From the NCBI GenBank assembly GCA_947259865.1, contig CAMYNZ010000082.1, positions 1 through 12,447 on the forward strand: DNA of 12,447 bases. Reading direction: 5' to 3'. Both the position numbers and the translations under genes were made by a program. The notes beneath the pieces are model-generated. The model saw only the letters and a program-made list of their open reading frames with translations, was not told the DNA's origin and made no database searches. Numbering within the stretch: the first letter of the stretch is position 1; each line of letters starts with the position of its first letter. This DNA comes from an uncultured Desulfobacterales bacterium. GTDB lineage: Bacteria; Desulfobacterota; Desulfobacteria; Desulfobacterales; G020354645. This document shows positions 6,758 through 12,447 of the stretch, in pieces.

Positions 6758-7696
6758 ATGAACTCGAAAACTATCTCTGTTCTCATAATTACCATGAGCC
6801 TTCTGCTTTTCAGTTCGTTTTCTTTCGGAGAGGACCGTTCGCCTGATCCCTCGATACAGCATGGGGTTTCTTTTAAAAGCGACTCGGCGGTCTTGCTGGA
6901 GTCTTCTGATCAGGCCTTGGACAGCCTGCTTGCCGAGGGCAGCCTCCAAGACTCCCGTTTGAAAGTCGTCGGTTATGGGAGTTCGCGACCGATAGTGGAT
7001 AACAGCACATCCAGGGGTAGAGAAAGTAACCGGCCCATTGAGATCGTCAGGGTCGAAAATCAGGCTCCGTCAGCCGTATTGCCGGCGCCGAGCTATAAAT
7101 TTGAACCGGTGCCGGATGTTGTTGAAGTGCGACATGATTTTGTCTTGCAAAACAAAGGTAATGCTCCGCTTATTATCAGACGTGTCCAAACCGACTGAGG
7201 GTGCACCGCCGTCTCTTACACGAGACAGATCCCTCCCGGCGGTGAGGGAAAAATTACCATTAAAGTTAAAACGAAAGGGCAAGGTGGTAAAAACCTCACA
7301 AAAAACATTTGGGTTTTCACCAATGATCCCAAAAACCCCCGGTTGGGTTTGACCATCAGCGGACGGGTTGAAAAATTTGTAACTATTTCACCCCGCGAAG
7401 TCAGACTTCATGGGCTGGCCGGAAACCCGATCAAAGCAACGGTACAAATTATTCCTGAAAAAAAATACGCATTTCGCATCCTGGAAGCCAGGGCCAAATA
7501 TGGTAAGCATATCGATTTTACACTGGAGGAGCAAAAAGGATCGCAGACCGGCGGTTACGTTCTGATGATTGAAAATAAGAAAACCGCAACGGGGCGCTAT
7601 TTTGATACTGTTTACCTGAAAACCGACAGTAAAATCCAACCTCAGATAAATATCAATGTCTTCGGCAACGTGGGCGTTGCCAAACCGAAAGGTTAA
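6758..7696 (+). CDS. Candidate selenoprotein: truncated OmpA-like plus DUF1573 domain protein (in-frame TGA read as Sec)
   Basis: One frame of 312 codons with a single TGA at codon 147 (7196-7198). Residues 1-~24 are a signal peptide (ISVLIITMSLLLFSSFSFG). Residues ~36-100 resemble the C-terminal half of an OmpA-like peptidoglycan-binding domain (VVGYGSSRPIVDNSTSRGR, IEIVRV), but the GHTD and LS..RA section is missing. Residues ~112-205 are DUF1573: FVLQNKGNAPLIIRRVQTD, then TGA, then GCTAVSYTRQIPPGGEGKI and WVFTNDPKNP. In DUF1573 this spot is normally the first Cys of CGCT, so the TGA stands where a redox-active Cys/Sec is expected, giving UGCT. About 165 protein-like codons follow in frame, including a second Ig-like domain. 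The ribosome site AAGGAG (6746-6751) is six bases from the ATG. The alternative is a recent TGC-to-TGA nonsense mutation. Likely periplasmic; function unknown. Confidence 0.8.
7204..7244 (+). promoter_or_regulatory. SECIS-like hairpin just after the TGA codon
   Basis: Five bases after the in-frame TGA, CACCGCC (7204-7210) is exactly complementary to GGCGGTG (7238-7244); G7211-C7237 would extend the stem to eight. Inside it GTCTC (7211-7215) pairs with GAGAC (7222-7226) around the loop TTACAC (7216-7221), leaving an 11-base bulge on the 3' side. The loop begins 17 bases after the TGA, within the distance expected for bacterial SECIS elements. The loop has no G in its first two positions, which departs from the usual bacterial consensus. 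The RNA element is therefore plausible but unproven. Confidence 0.45.
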
Positions 7697-7708
7697 ACCT
7701 GATACCAT

Positions 7709-8326
7709 ATGAATCAGCTAAAAGTAGTGGCATTTGACTGCGACGGGGTTTTGTTTGATACCAAAAAGGCGAATATGGCCTATTACAACCATCTCTTGAA
7801 TTATTTCGGAAAGCCGTCCATGACGGCCGAACAATTTGCCTACACCCACATGCACACCCTGGACCAATCCCTGGTCTATTTGTTTGACGATGCAAAACTT
7901 CTTGATCGTGTGAAGGCTTACCGTGAGAAAATGAGTTATTCACCGTTTCTCAGGCTCATGGAGATTGAACCGCAGCTAAAACCTTTGCTAAAAAAACTGC
8001 GCCCGCTGTATAAAATTGCAATTGCCACTAACCGCACTGATACCATGAATCGAGTTCTCAGCCAACACGGGATTGAAAAAAGCTTTGACCTGGTCGTTAC
8101 GGCTTTGGATGTCAAACGTCCCAAACCGTATCCGGATCAGCTTAATAAATTATTAGATTTTTTTGATTGTAAGCCCCGACAGCTGCTGTATGTGGGGGAT
8201 TCGGAATTGGATCAGCAAGCCGCCGAGGCCGCCGGCGTGTATTTTGTTGCCTATCAGAACAATTCCATTTCCGCGAACTACTACATTAAAAGTCTAAAAG
8301 AGGTTGAGCAAATTCTAAACGCATAG
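7709..8326 (+). CDS. HAD-superfamily hydrolase, phosphoglycolate-phosphatase-like
   Basis: 205 aa. HAD motif I is DCDGVLFD (10-17), with nucleophile D10 and acid D12. Motif II is T107-N108 in IAIATNRT. Motif III is the Lys of RPKPYP (K139). Motif IV is GDSELD (163-168), with D164 and D168 for magnesium. The helical cap between motifs I and II (about 20-85) is the C1 type seen in Gph/PGP-like phosphatases. The expected reaction is hydrolysis of a small phosphate ester in the cytoplasm; the substrate cannot be told. It begins 12 bases after the DUF1573 stop and ends 47 bases before the HDAC-like gene, suggesting one transcript. Only a weak AAAGG lies upstream of the ATG, so it may be translated by coupling with the gene before it. 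Confidence 0.88.
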   Translation: MNQLKVVAFDCDGVLFDTKKANMAYYNHLLNYFGKPSMTAEQFAYTHMHTLDQSLVYLFDDAKLLDRVKAYREKMSYSPFLRLMEIEPQLKPLLKKLRPLYKIAIATNRTDTMNRVLSQHGIEKSFDLVVTALDVKRPKPYPDQLNKLLDFFDCKPRQLLYVGDSELDQQAAEAAGVYFVAYQNNSISANYYIKSLKEVEQILNA

Positions 8327-8373
8327 GTCCCTATGGGTTATTCAAGCCCAAGTGAGCCAAGAATCGAAAATCC

Positions 8374-9117
8374 ATGAAGGTAATATTCCACAAAGATTTT
8401 TTGGGGGTGTATACGTCCGATCCCGCTGCTGCAGCCGGCCGGTTAGAAGCAATTGTCGAAGTGATCGAACCCGTGGTTCAATTCGTCACGGCTGAACCGG
8501 CTGCTGAGTCCGATATTGCTGCGGTTCATTCACAGGGTCAGATAGAACAGGTGCGTCAAAGCGGACTTTATGCTATTTCAGCCCTGGCCGCCGGGGGAGC
8601 CATCCAGGCTGCCCAATCGGCTCAAAGTGAACCGAGTTTCGGCCTTATTCGTCCTCCGGGCCACCACGCCTCCTCGGGTTCATCCTGGGGTTTTTGTTAT
8701 TTCAATAATATGGCCATTGCTTTGGAGGCCTTGAAGCGGGCTCGAAAGATCAAGACGGCTTATGTGCTGGATTTTGATCTTCATTTCGGTGATGGTACTG
8801 TCAATCTACTGGAAGGCAAGGATTATGTCACCATTTACAACCCCGAGGCACACGATCGTAAAACCTATCTTGATGCGGTTGCCGCTGAGATGGATACATG
8901 CGCAGTTGATGTGATCGGCTTGTCTGCAGGTTTTGATAATCATTTAGAGGATTGGGGTGGATTATTAAAAACGGAGGACTACCGGGACATCGGAAGAATG
9001 GTTCGAGAGGCGGCCGATCGATGTGGTGCCGGCTGTTTTGGCATCCTGGAGGGTGGATACAATCATGCAGTCCTGGGGCATAACGTGCTGGCGCTGATGG
9101 AGGGATTATCCGGTTAA
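8374..9117 (+). CDS. Histone-deacetylase-family (zinc amidohydrolase) protein, short form
   Basis: 247 aa. Arginase/deacetylase fold motifs in order: RPPGHH (93-98) with the catalytic His pair H97-H98; GFCYFNN (106-112); DFDLHFGDGT (133-142), where D135 and H137 are the expected zinc ligands; SAGFDNH (184-190) with the third ligand D188; and EGGYN (226-230) with the catalytic Tyr Y229. Bacterial members remove acetyl or similar acyl groups from polyamines or other amines (acetylpolyamine amidohydrolase, AcuC); the substrate here is unknown. The protein is short for the family (usually above 300): the loop after the zinc-ligand strand, which normally carries a YPGTG-type stretch, is replaced by YNPEAHDRKTYL. 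The catalytic set looks complete, so it should be active. No strong ribosome site precedes the ATG. Confidence 0.9.
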   Translation: MKVIFHKDFLGVYTSDPAAAAGRLEAIVEVIEPVVQFVTAEPAAESDIAAVHSQGQIEQVRQSGLYAISALAAGGAIQAAQSAQSEPSFGLIRPPGHHASSGSSWGFCYFNNMAIALEALKRARKIKTAYVLDFDLHFGDGTVNLLEGKDYVTIYNPEAHDRKTYLDAVAAEMDTCAVDVIGLSAGFDNHLEDWGGLLKTEDYRDIGRMVREAADRCGAGCFGILEGGYNHAVLGHNVLALMEGLSG

Positions 9118-9302
9118 AATCCAGAAGAATCCCGCTGTTGGCGTCATAAACAGGCCAACCGAATATTGCATCTTGTCAAAAATTGCAATGGGAGGGTTGG
9201 ATGTTCAGTCTGTTCGATGTTCATCTTTCAAAACAACCCTGTACGACACAAATGTAACCCGTGAATGTTTAAAAAACAAATTAGCGCTTATGGAGGGCAG
9301 GC
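9118..9302 (+). other. Intergenic leader before the DUF3160 gene
   Basis: 185 bases without a gene. It holds a 6-bp hairpin, GTTGGC (9137-9142) with GCCAAC (9154-9159), lacking a T-run, and the ribosome site GGAGG (9292-9296) of the next gene. I see no convincing promoter or terminator, so transcription may continue from the HDAC-like gene. Confidence 0.4.
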
Positions 9303-11639
9303 GTGACTCGTTTCAAATGCTTCATCGCAGCCGTTTGTCTGGCGATGTTTTTTCAGATTTCATCGGGGCAAACTGAAGAGCTTACGACAACGCCGGCTGA
9401 AGCTGATGCTAATATTGAAGTCTCCGATTGGTCACAGCTTTTACCTGAAGAATTCGAGCAATTAAGCCGTGATAAGATCCTGGTAACGCGGCGCGCCTAC
9501 CGTCAAATTTTCGAACCTTATATTAATCCAAGTACCCCCGTTTTTATAACATCCGATGCGGTGATCCATGCCTTTCACGTCTTGTTTAAAGAATCGATAT
9601 CACGGCATGAGGAAACCAACGCCGAAAAAATAAGAGATATCCTCAAAATGGTCTGGACCAGGATAAAACCGCAGCCGGAAAGCCCGACAGGCAAGCCGGC
9701 CGATGATAGAAATCCAAAAGACCAACCCCAATCCGGGATCTCGAGCCCGGATCAAGATTTTCAAGACTTGCGCCGTGCCGCAAAAGCCCACGCGAGAATC
9801 GTCATCGCCGTGGCCATTAAACTATTAGGTGATACGCCGGTGGGGCTCGGTGACAGTTTGGGCAGTACTGTCGACGATGAAGTGGCCCGTGTCATCAGTG
9901 CCGATGATAACAGGATGCCGGAATGGATCACTGGGTCCTCTCCCGGTTTTATTGCGATCGACTATTCTCGCTACCGACCGCGTGGATTTTATGATCGCAC
10001 CGAATCGCTTCGCAGATATTTTCGGGCAATCAGCTGGCTCCAATCCATTCCCTTTCGGGTTGACCAGGACAAAGAACTTCTGGCCATCTTTATGCTTGGC
10101 AAAACCCTCACCGATTATTATTCCGGCGATTACGCCAAGCGATTGGAACTCGAAAAATGGTTTCGATGTTACAATGACCTCATCGGTCAGAGAGATGATT
10201 TGGATCTTTTGTTGGCTTCTCAAATTGTCCGCAGGCGTCCGGCCGATCTGAATACGGTTCGCGAATATCTTGCAAAACTGAATTCAGGCAATGACAGGGG
10301 CTCAAAAATAAGTGATCAGCTGGGTGTTGTACCGGAGACTGCAATCGAACCTGGTTCTTCGGAATTTCGCATCATCTCACCCCATCGCACACCGGATGCC
10401 ATCTTGTTTCAGCGAACCACTTCCCTGACTGATTTTGATCGGACCTGGCCCAGCGGGTTGGAGATCTGCGGCGTTCTCGGCTCGGAATATGCCAATCAGC
10501 TTCTTGCCGCAAAGGTTCCCGGTATAAACCAGGCTGCCATGCTCGGGTCTTTAGATTCTTCCAGAAAATATTTTGAAACAACGAGTCTTTACAACCGATA
10601 TTTAAATTGCCTTGCAGCGCTTTTAGATGAATCTGAACCGGACGCACCGTCTTTTTTAAAAACCCGGGCCTGGAAAACCAAAACCTGCAATACGGCCCTA
10701 TCGGGCTGGAGTCAAATCCGGCACACCTGGACGTTGCAGGCTAAACAAACCGTTCACACGCTCGGAGGTGCTTTAGAAAATCTTCCATCCGGTTTTGTTG
10801 AACCAGAACCGGAATTTTATGCACGGCTGGGAGAACTTGTTGAACTGACCCAGCTTCTTCTTGCGCGCTGCGGGGCTTCTGTACCTCCCCGTTATTTGGT
10901 CGCAAAGGATCTGCGAGCGTTCGCCGGATTGATTGCCGAGATGAAATATCCGGCCGGCGATCAGGTTCAGGTTGAGCTTAAACAGGATCAAATATCTATC
11001 ATCCAACGATCCATTGTGACGCTTTCGGCATTAACTATGCGTCACTTTTCCCCGGAAGATATAGGACGACGCCGGGAGCCTTTGATTGCGGAGATCATGA
11101 ATATTGCCAAAGAGGTAGAAGCAGGCAGCTATGATGGCGATCCGGCCTTTCAAGCCATCATTCTCGATAACCACTATGATATCAGATATCTTTGGGATGA
11201 ATTGGGCGACACACTTCGCCGTCTTGAAGTTCTGGCCCACAAACAGCTGCGGGGTGTGGCCTTCAGTAAACGGGAAAATTACTTTATTGCCGATTTTGGC
11301 CAAACGTTGGCATTCATTATGCTTTACGGTGGAGACAGCTACCGCTTTCCCAGGGATGATGTACCCCATGTGGTTGATGTTTATTCTAACCCTGAAGCCG
11401 GCGGCTATTTTCACATAGGCATTGCCCGACCGCGTGAATTCCTGGTTCTCTATCCTTATCAGGGCAAAGAAATCATGTGTCGGGGTGCGGTAATGCCCTA
11501 TTATGAATTCATATCCAACGCGCGAATGACCGATGCGCAATGGCAAAAGCGTCTTGACAGCGACGAGCGTCCCGAAAACCCCGATTGGCTCAAATCGATC
11601 TTCGCCCCCGGTGATCCAGAACTCCCAAAAAAGAAATGA
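9303..11639 (+). CDS. Secreted DUF3160 family protein
   Basis: 778 aa, with a GTG start at 9303 chosen because GGAGG (9292-9296) lies six bases ahead. Residues 1-~22 (FKCFIAAVCLAMFFQISSG) form a signal peptide without a lipobox, so export to the periplasm or beyond is likely. The family signature is clear: PVFITSDAVIHAFHVLF at ~79-95, LGKTLTDYYSG in the middle, and the C-terminal block FIADFGQTLAFIMLYGG ... VVDVYSNPEAGGYFHIGIA ... LVLYPYQGKEIMCRGAV. A Pro/Ser/Asp-rich linker at about 124-147 looks like a flexible insertion. DUF3160 proteins are large, exported and uncharacterised; several resemble helical repeat proteins. No partner gene beside it suggests a role. The family call is firm; the function is unknown. 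Confidence 0.88.
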   Translation: MTRFKCFIAAVCLAMFFQISSGQTEELTTTPAEADANIEVSDWSQLLPEEFEQLSRDKILVTRRAYRQIFEPYINPSTPVFITSDAVIHAFHVLFKESISRHEETNAEKIRDILKMVWTRIKPQPESPTGKPADDRNPKDQPQSGISSPDQDFQDLRRAAKAHARIVIAVAIKLLGDTPVGLGDSLGSTVDDEVARVISADDNRMPEWITGSSPGFIAIDYSRYRPRGFYDRTESLRRYFRAISWLQSIPFRVDQDKELLAIFMLGKTLTDYYSGDYAKRLELEKWFRCYNDLIGQRDDLDLLLASQIVRRRPADLNTVREYLAKLNSGNDRGSKISDQLGVVPETAIEPGSSEFRIISPHRTPDAILFQRTTSLTDFDRTWPSGLEICGVLGSEYANQLLAAKVPGINQAAMLGSLDSSRKYFETTSLYNRYLNCLAALLDESEPDAPSFLKTRAWKTKTCNTALSGWSQIRHTWTLQAKQTVHTLGGALENLPSGFVEPEPEFYARLGELVELTQLLLARCGASVPPRYLVAKDLRAFAGLIAEMKYPAGDQVQVELKQDQISIIQRSIVTLSALTMRHFSPEDIGRRREPLIAEIMNIAKEVEAGSYDGDPAFQAIILDNHYDIRYLWDELGDTLRRLEVLAHKQLRGVAFSKRENYFIADFGQTLAFIMLYGGDSYRFPRDDVPHVVDVYSNPEAGGYFHIGIARPREFLVLYPYQGKEIMCRGAVMPYYEFISNARMTDAQWQKRLDSDERPENPDWLKSIFAPGDPELPKKK

Positions 11640-11734
11640 ATTATCGGCAGTGTCGTGGCCCACAAATAGGTAACAAAGTTCAGCACAAAATTTGAAAGGT
11701 TTTTGCGAGCACCATTGAGCATTTTGGGATCAAG

Positions 11735-11807
11735 ACGCCTGTTGTAGCGGGGCGCTTGCCCGCCAGCGCTCTTTGGCGTATTCACCCGCCAGAGAACGTT
11801 GGCGGGT
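11735..11807. repeat. Cluster of REP-like hairpins downstream of DUF3160
   Basis: Three GC-rich hairpins stand in a row: GCGGG/CCCGC (11747-11751 with 11759-11763), CGCCA/TGGCG (11761-11765 with 11774-11778), and a perfect 8-bp stem ACCCGCCA/TGGCGGGT (11784-11791 with 11800-11807). The last two share CCCGCCAG at the left. An outer ACGCC/GGCGT pair (11735-11739 with 11775-11779) could close the first group. No T-run follows on either strand, so it is not a standard terminator. It resembles REP/BIME-type extragenic palindromes. The gap 11640-11985 holds no credible coding sequence. Confidence 0.55.
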
Positions 11808-11809
11808 AA

Positions 11810-11863
11810 AAATCAAAAGCTGTCTGAGTCCCGAGCACAAGCGAGGTCGAGTTCTTTTGATTT
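11810..11863 (-). terminator. 10-bp inverted repeat with T-run, possible terminator for the Cys-rich gene
   Basis: AAATCAAAAG (11810-11819) is exactly complementary to CTTTTGATTT (11854-11863) around a 34-base loop. On the minus strand the stem ends in CTTTTGATTTTTACC, giving a T-rich tail. It lies about 120 bases downstream of the minus-strand Cys-rich gene. The AT-rich stem and long loop make it a weak terminator, and it may instead be part of the adjacent repeat cluster. Confidence 0.35.
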
Positions 11864-11985
11864 AGCCCAGCTGCAATCGGCGTCCCCAAAATGGTCACCG
11901 GCGTGAGCAAATGCCTTTCAAACTGCTGAAAGACTGTTTAAAGTAATTTCTGGGACATTATACTAGCCGCACCCGACCTCCAGTA

Positions 11986-12210
11986 TTACTGATTGCCGAA
12001 ACCGTTCCAGTCACCGCAATCCGGGCATTGCCAGGTAATTCCGTTGCACGACATTCCCCACATATTTTCTTTCATACAAGCCTGGCACATACTGAATCCA
12101 CAACGGCAACCCCAGCAGAAAGGCACTGTTGAACCGCAGCAGTGACACACCTTCGACCTTTGTTTTAGCAGCCTATATCGGTGGGATTTTTTAACTTGGA
12201 AATGGGACAT
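11986..12210 (-). CDS. Small Cys-rich (zinc-ribbon-like) protein, function unknown
   Basis: 74 aa from an ATG at 12210, with AGG(T) as a modest ribosome site seven bases upstream; a TTG two codons earlier is possible but less likely. Eleven cysteines: C22, C24, C25 (VCHCCG), C32, C35, C37 (FCWGCRCG), C42, C45 (MCQAC), C55 (MSCNG), C62 and C65 (QCPDCGDWNGFGNQ). The paired CxxC spacing suggests two or more zinc sites or an Fe-S cluster; the last pair looks like a zinc ribbon. The basic N-terminus (VKKSHRYRLLKQRSK) could bind nucleic acid. There is no signal peptide, so it is cytoplasmic. The Trp/Gly/Asn-rich ending is one I associate with conserved hypotheticals of Desulfobacterota, from memory only. 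It lies 21 bases after a small 34-codon frame on the same strand. Confidence 0.7.
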   Translation of the reverse strand: MSHFQVKKSHRYRLLKQRSKVCHCCGSTVPFCWGCRCGFSMCQACMKENMWGMSCNGITWQCPDCGDWNGFGNQ

Positions 12211-12231
12211 GTTCAACCTGGTGGCAGCCGT

Positions 12232-12336
12232 TTATCGGTTTGAGTCCTTGGGCACATCGATAATATCAACATCTAGCCGGATCCCGTCAAGGGCTTCCCC
12301 AGGATTTCCTTTTGCACAGTACGACCCGCAATCCAT
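12232..12336 (-). CDS. Small possible ORF or frameshifted tail (34 aa)
   Basis: A minus-strand frame begins MDCGSYCAKGNPGEALDG (ATG at 12336) and ends at a TAA at 12232, 21 bases before the Cys-rich gene. Its composition looks protein-like (two Cys near the start, then an Asp/Ile/Val-rich end), but only a weak AAAAG precedes the ATG. It overlaps the partial frame 12273-12447 in another phase. It may be a genuine micro-protein co-transcribed with the Cys-rich gene, or the true C-terminus of the upstream gene after a frameshift. I do not recognise it. Confidence 0.3.
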   Translation of the reverse strand: MDCGSYCAKGNPGEALDGIRLDVDIIDVPKDSNR

Positions 12337-12447
12337 CTTTTAAGATGGGTTGGCAACTTGTCGTTTTGCGGTATTAATGCTATGGTCTCGGCAATTCGGC
12401 GACCTTCCAGAATTTGGTTTTTGATCGACTCCAATAAATCACCTGAT
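12273..12447 (-). CDS. Partial ORF entering from the right edge, unrecognised
   Basis: The minus strand is open from the right edge to a TAG at 12273-12275 (57 codons). It includes LLESIKNQILEGRRIAE, then THLKRWIAGRTVQKE, and ends PLTGSG. The first part looks helical and coding-like. The tail overlaps a different frame (12232-12336) that also looks coding-like, which hints at a frameshift near 12320-12340 or at two overlapping genes. Too little is visible to name a family. Confidence 0.35.
   Translation of the reverse strand, partial: SGDLLESIKNQILEGRRIAETIALIPQNDKLPTHLKRWIAGRTVQKEILGKPLTGSG

Noticed and set aside
7038..7352. 104-aa plus-strand ORF across the TGA region
   Set aside because: It is in a different phase from the DUF1573 frame, and its translation shows no family features; the DUF1573 frame explains the same bases much better.
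11031..11663. 210-aa minus-strand ORF opposite the DUF3160 C-terminus
   Set aside because: It is a long antisense shadow; the plus strand carries the conserved DUF3160 motifs.
1..12447. CRISPR arrays, tRNA/rRNA genes, prophage or defence genes
   Set aside because: No evenly spaced repeats, cloverleaf or phage/defence motifs were found by reading; an automated scan was not possible.

Overview
The window looks like chromosomal DNA of a Gram-negative, anaerobic-type bacterium, most likely a member of the Desulfobacterota (old Deltaproteobacteria, Desulfobacterales-like). This is inference from the gene families present (DUF169, an orphan B12-binding radical SAM protein, DUF1573, DUF3160, a short histone-deacetylase-like enzyme, a small Cys-rich protein ending in CPDCGDWNGFGNQ), from secreted and periplasmic proteins with signal peptides, from many intergenic palindromes, and from a probable in-frame selenocysteine codon. 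No phylogenetic marker in the window settles it.

Layout. 1-625 (-): a DUF169 gene cut by the left edge. 626-1087: gene-free, with two competing inverted repeats upstream of DUF169 and a long imperfect palindrome. 1088-2674 (-): a B12-binding radical SAM protein. 2675-3019: gene-free, with a dyad, a dispersed repeat and a long inverted repeat. 3020-3646 (-): uracil phosphoribosyltransferase (upp, GTG start). 3810-4112 (-): a small signal-peptide/membrane protein with a near-consensus promoter that overlaps the start codon of the divergent priA (4177-6621, +).

6758-7696 (+): one continuous DUF1573 frame interrupted by a single TGA at the first Cys of its CGCT motif, read here as a candidate selenoprotein (UGCT). 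It is followed at short spacing by a HAD phosphatase (7709-8326) and a histone-deacetylase-family hydrolase (8374-9117), and then by a secreted DUF3160 protein (9303-11639, GTG start). 11640-11985 is gene-free and full of REP-like hairpins. 11986-12210 (-) encodes an 11-Cys mini-protein, and two overlapping fragmentary frames lie at the right edge.

How the genes work together. upp (uracil salvage) and priA (replication restart) are housekeeping genes. DUF1573, the HAD protein and the HDAC-like protein are closely spaced on one strand and may be co-transcribed. DUF3160 could share that transcript or have its own promoter. No defence system, prophage, CRISPR array, tRNA or rRNA was seen. The most noteworthy item is the candidate selenocysteine version of DUF1573, fused behind a shortened OmpA-like domain.
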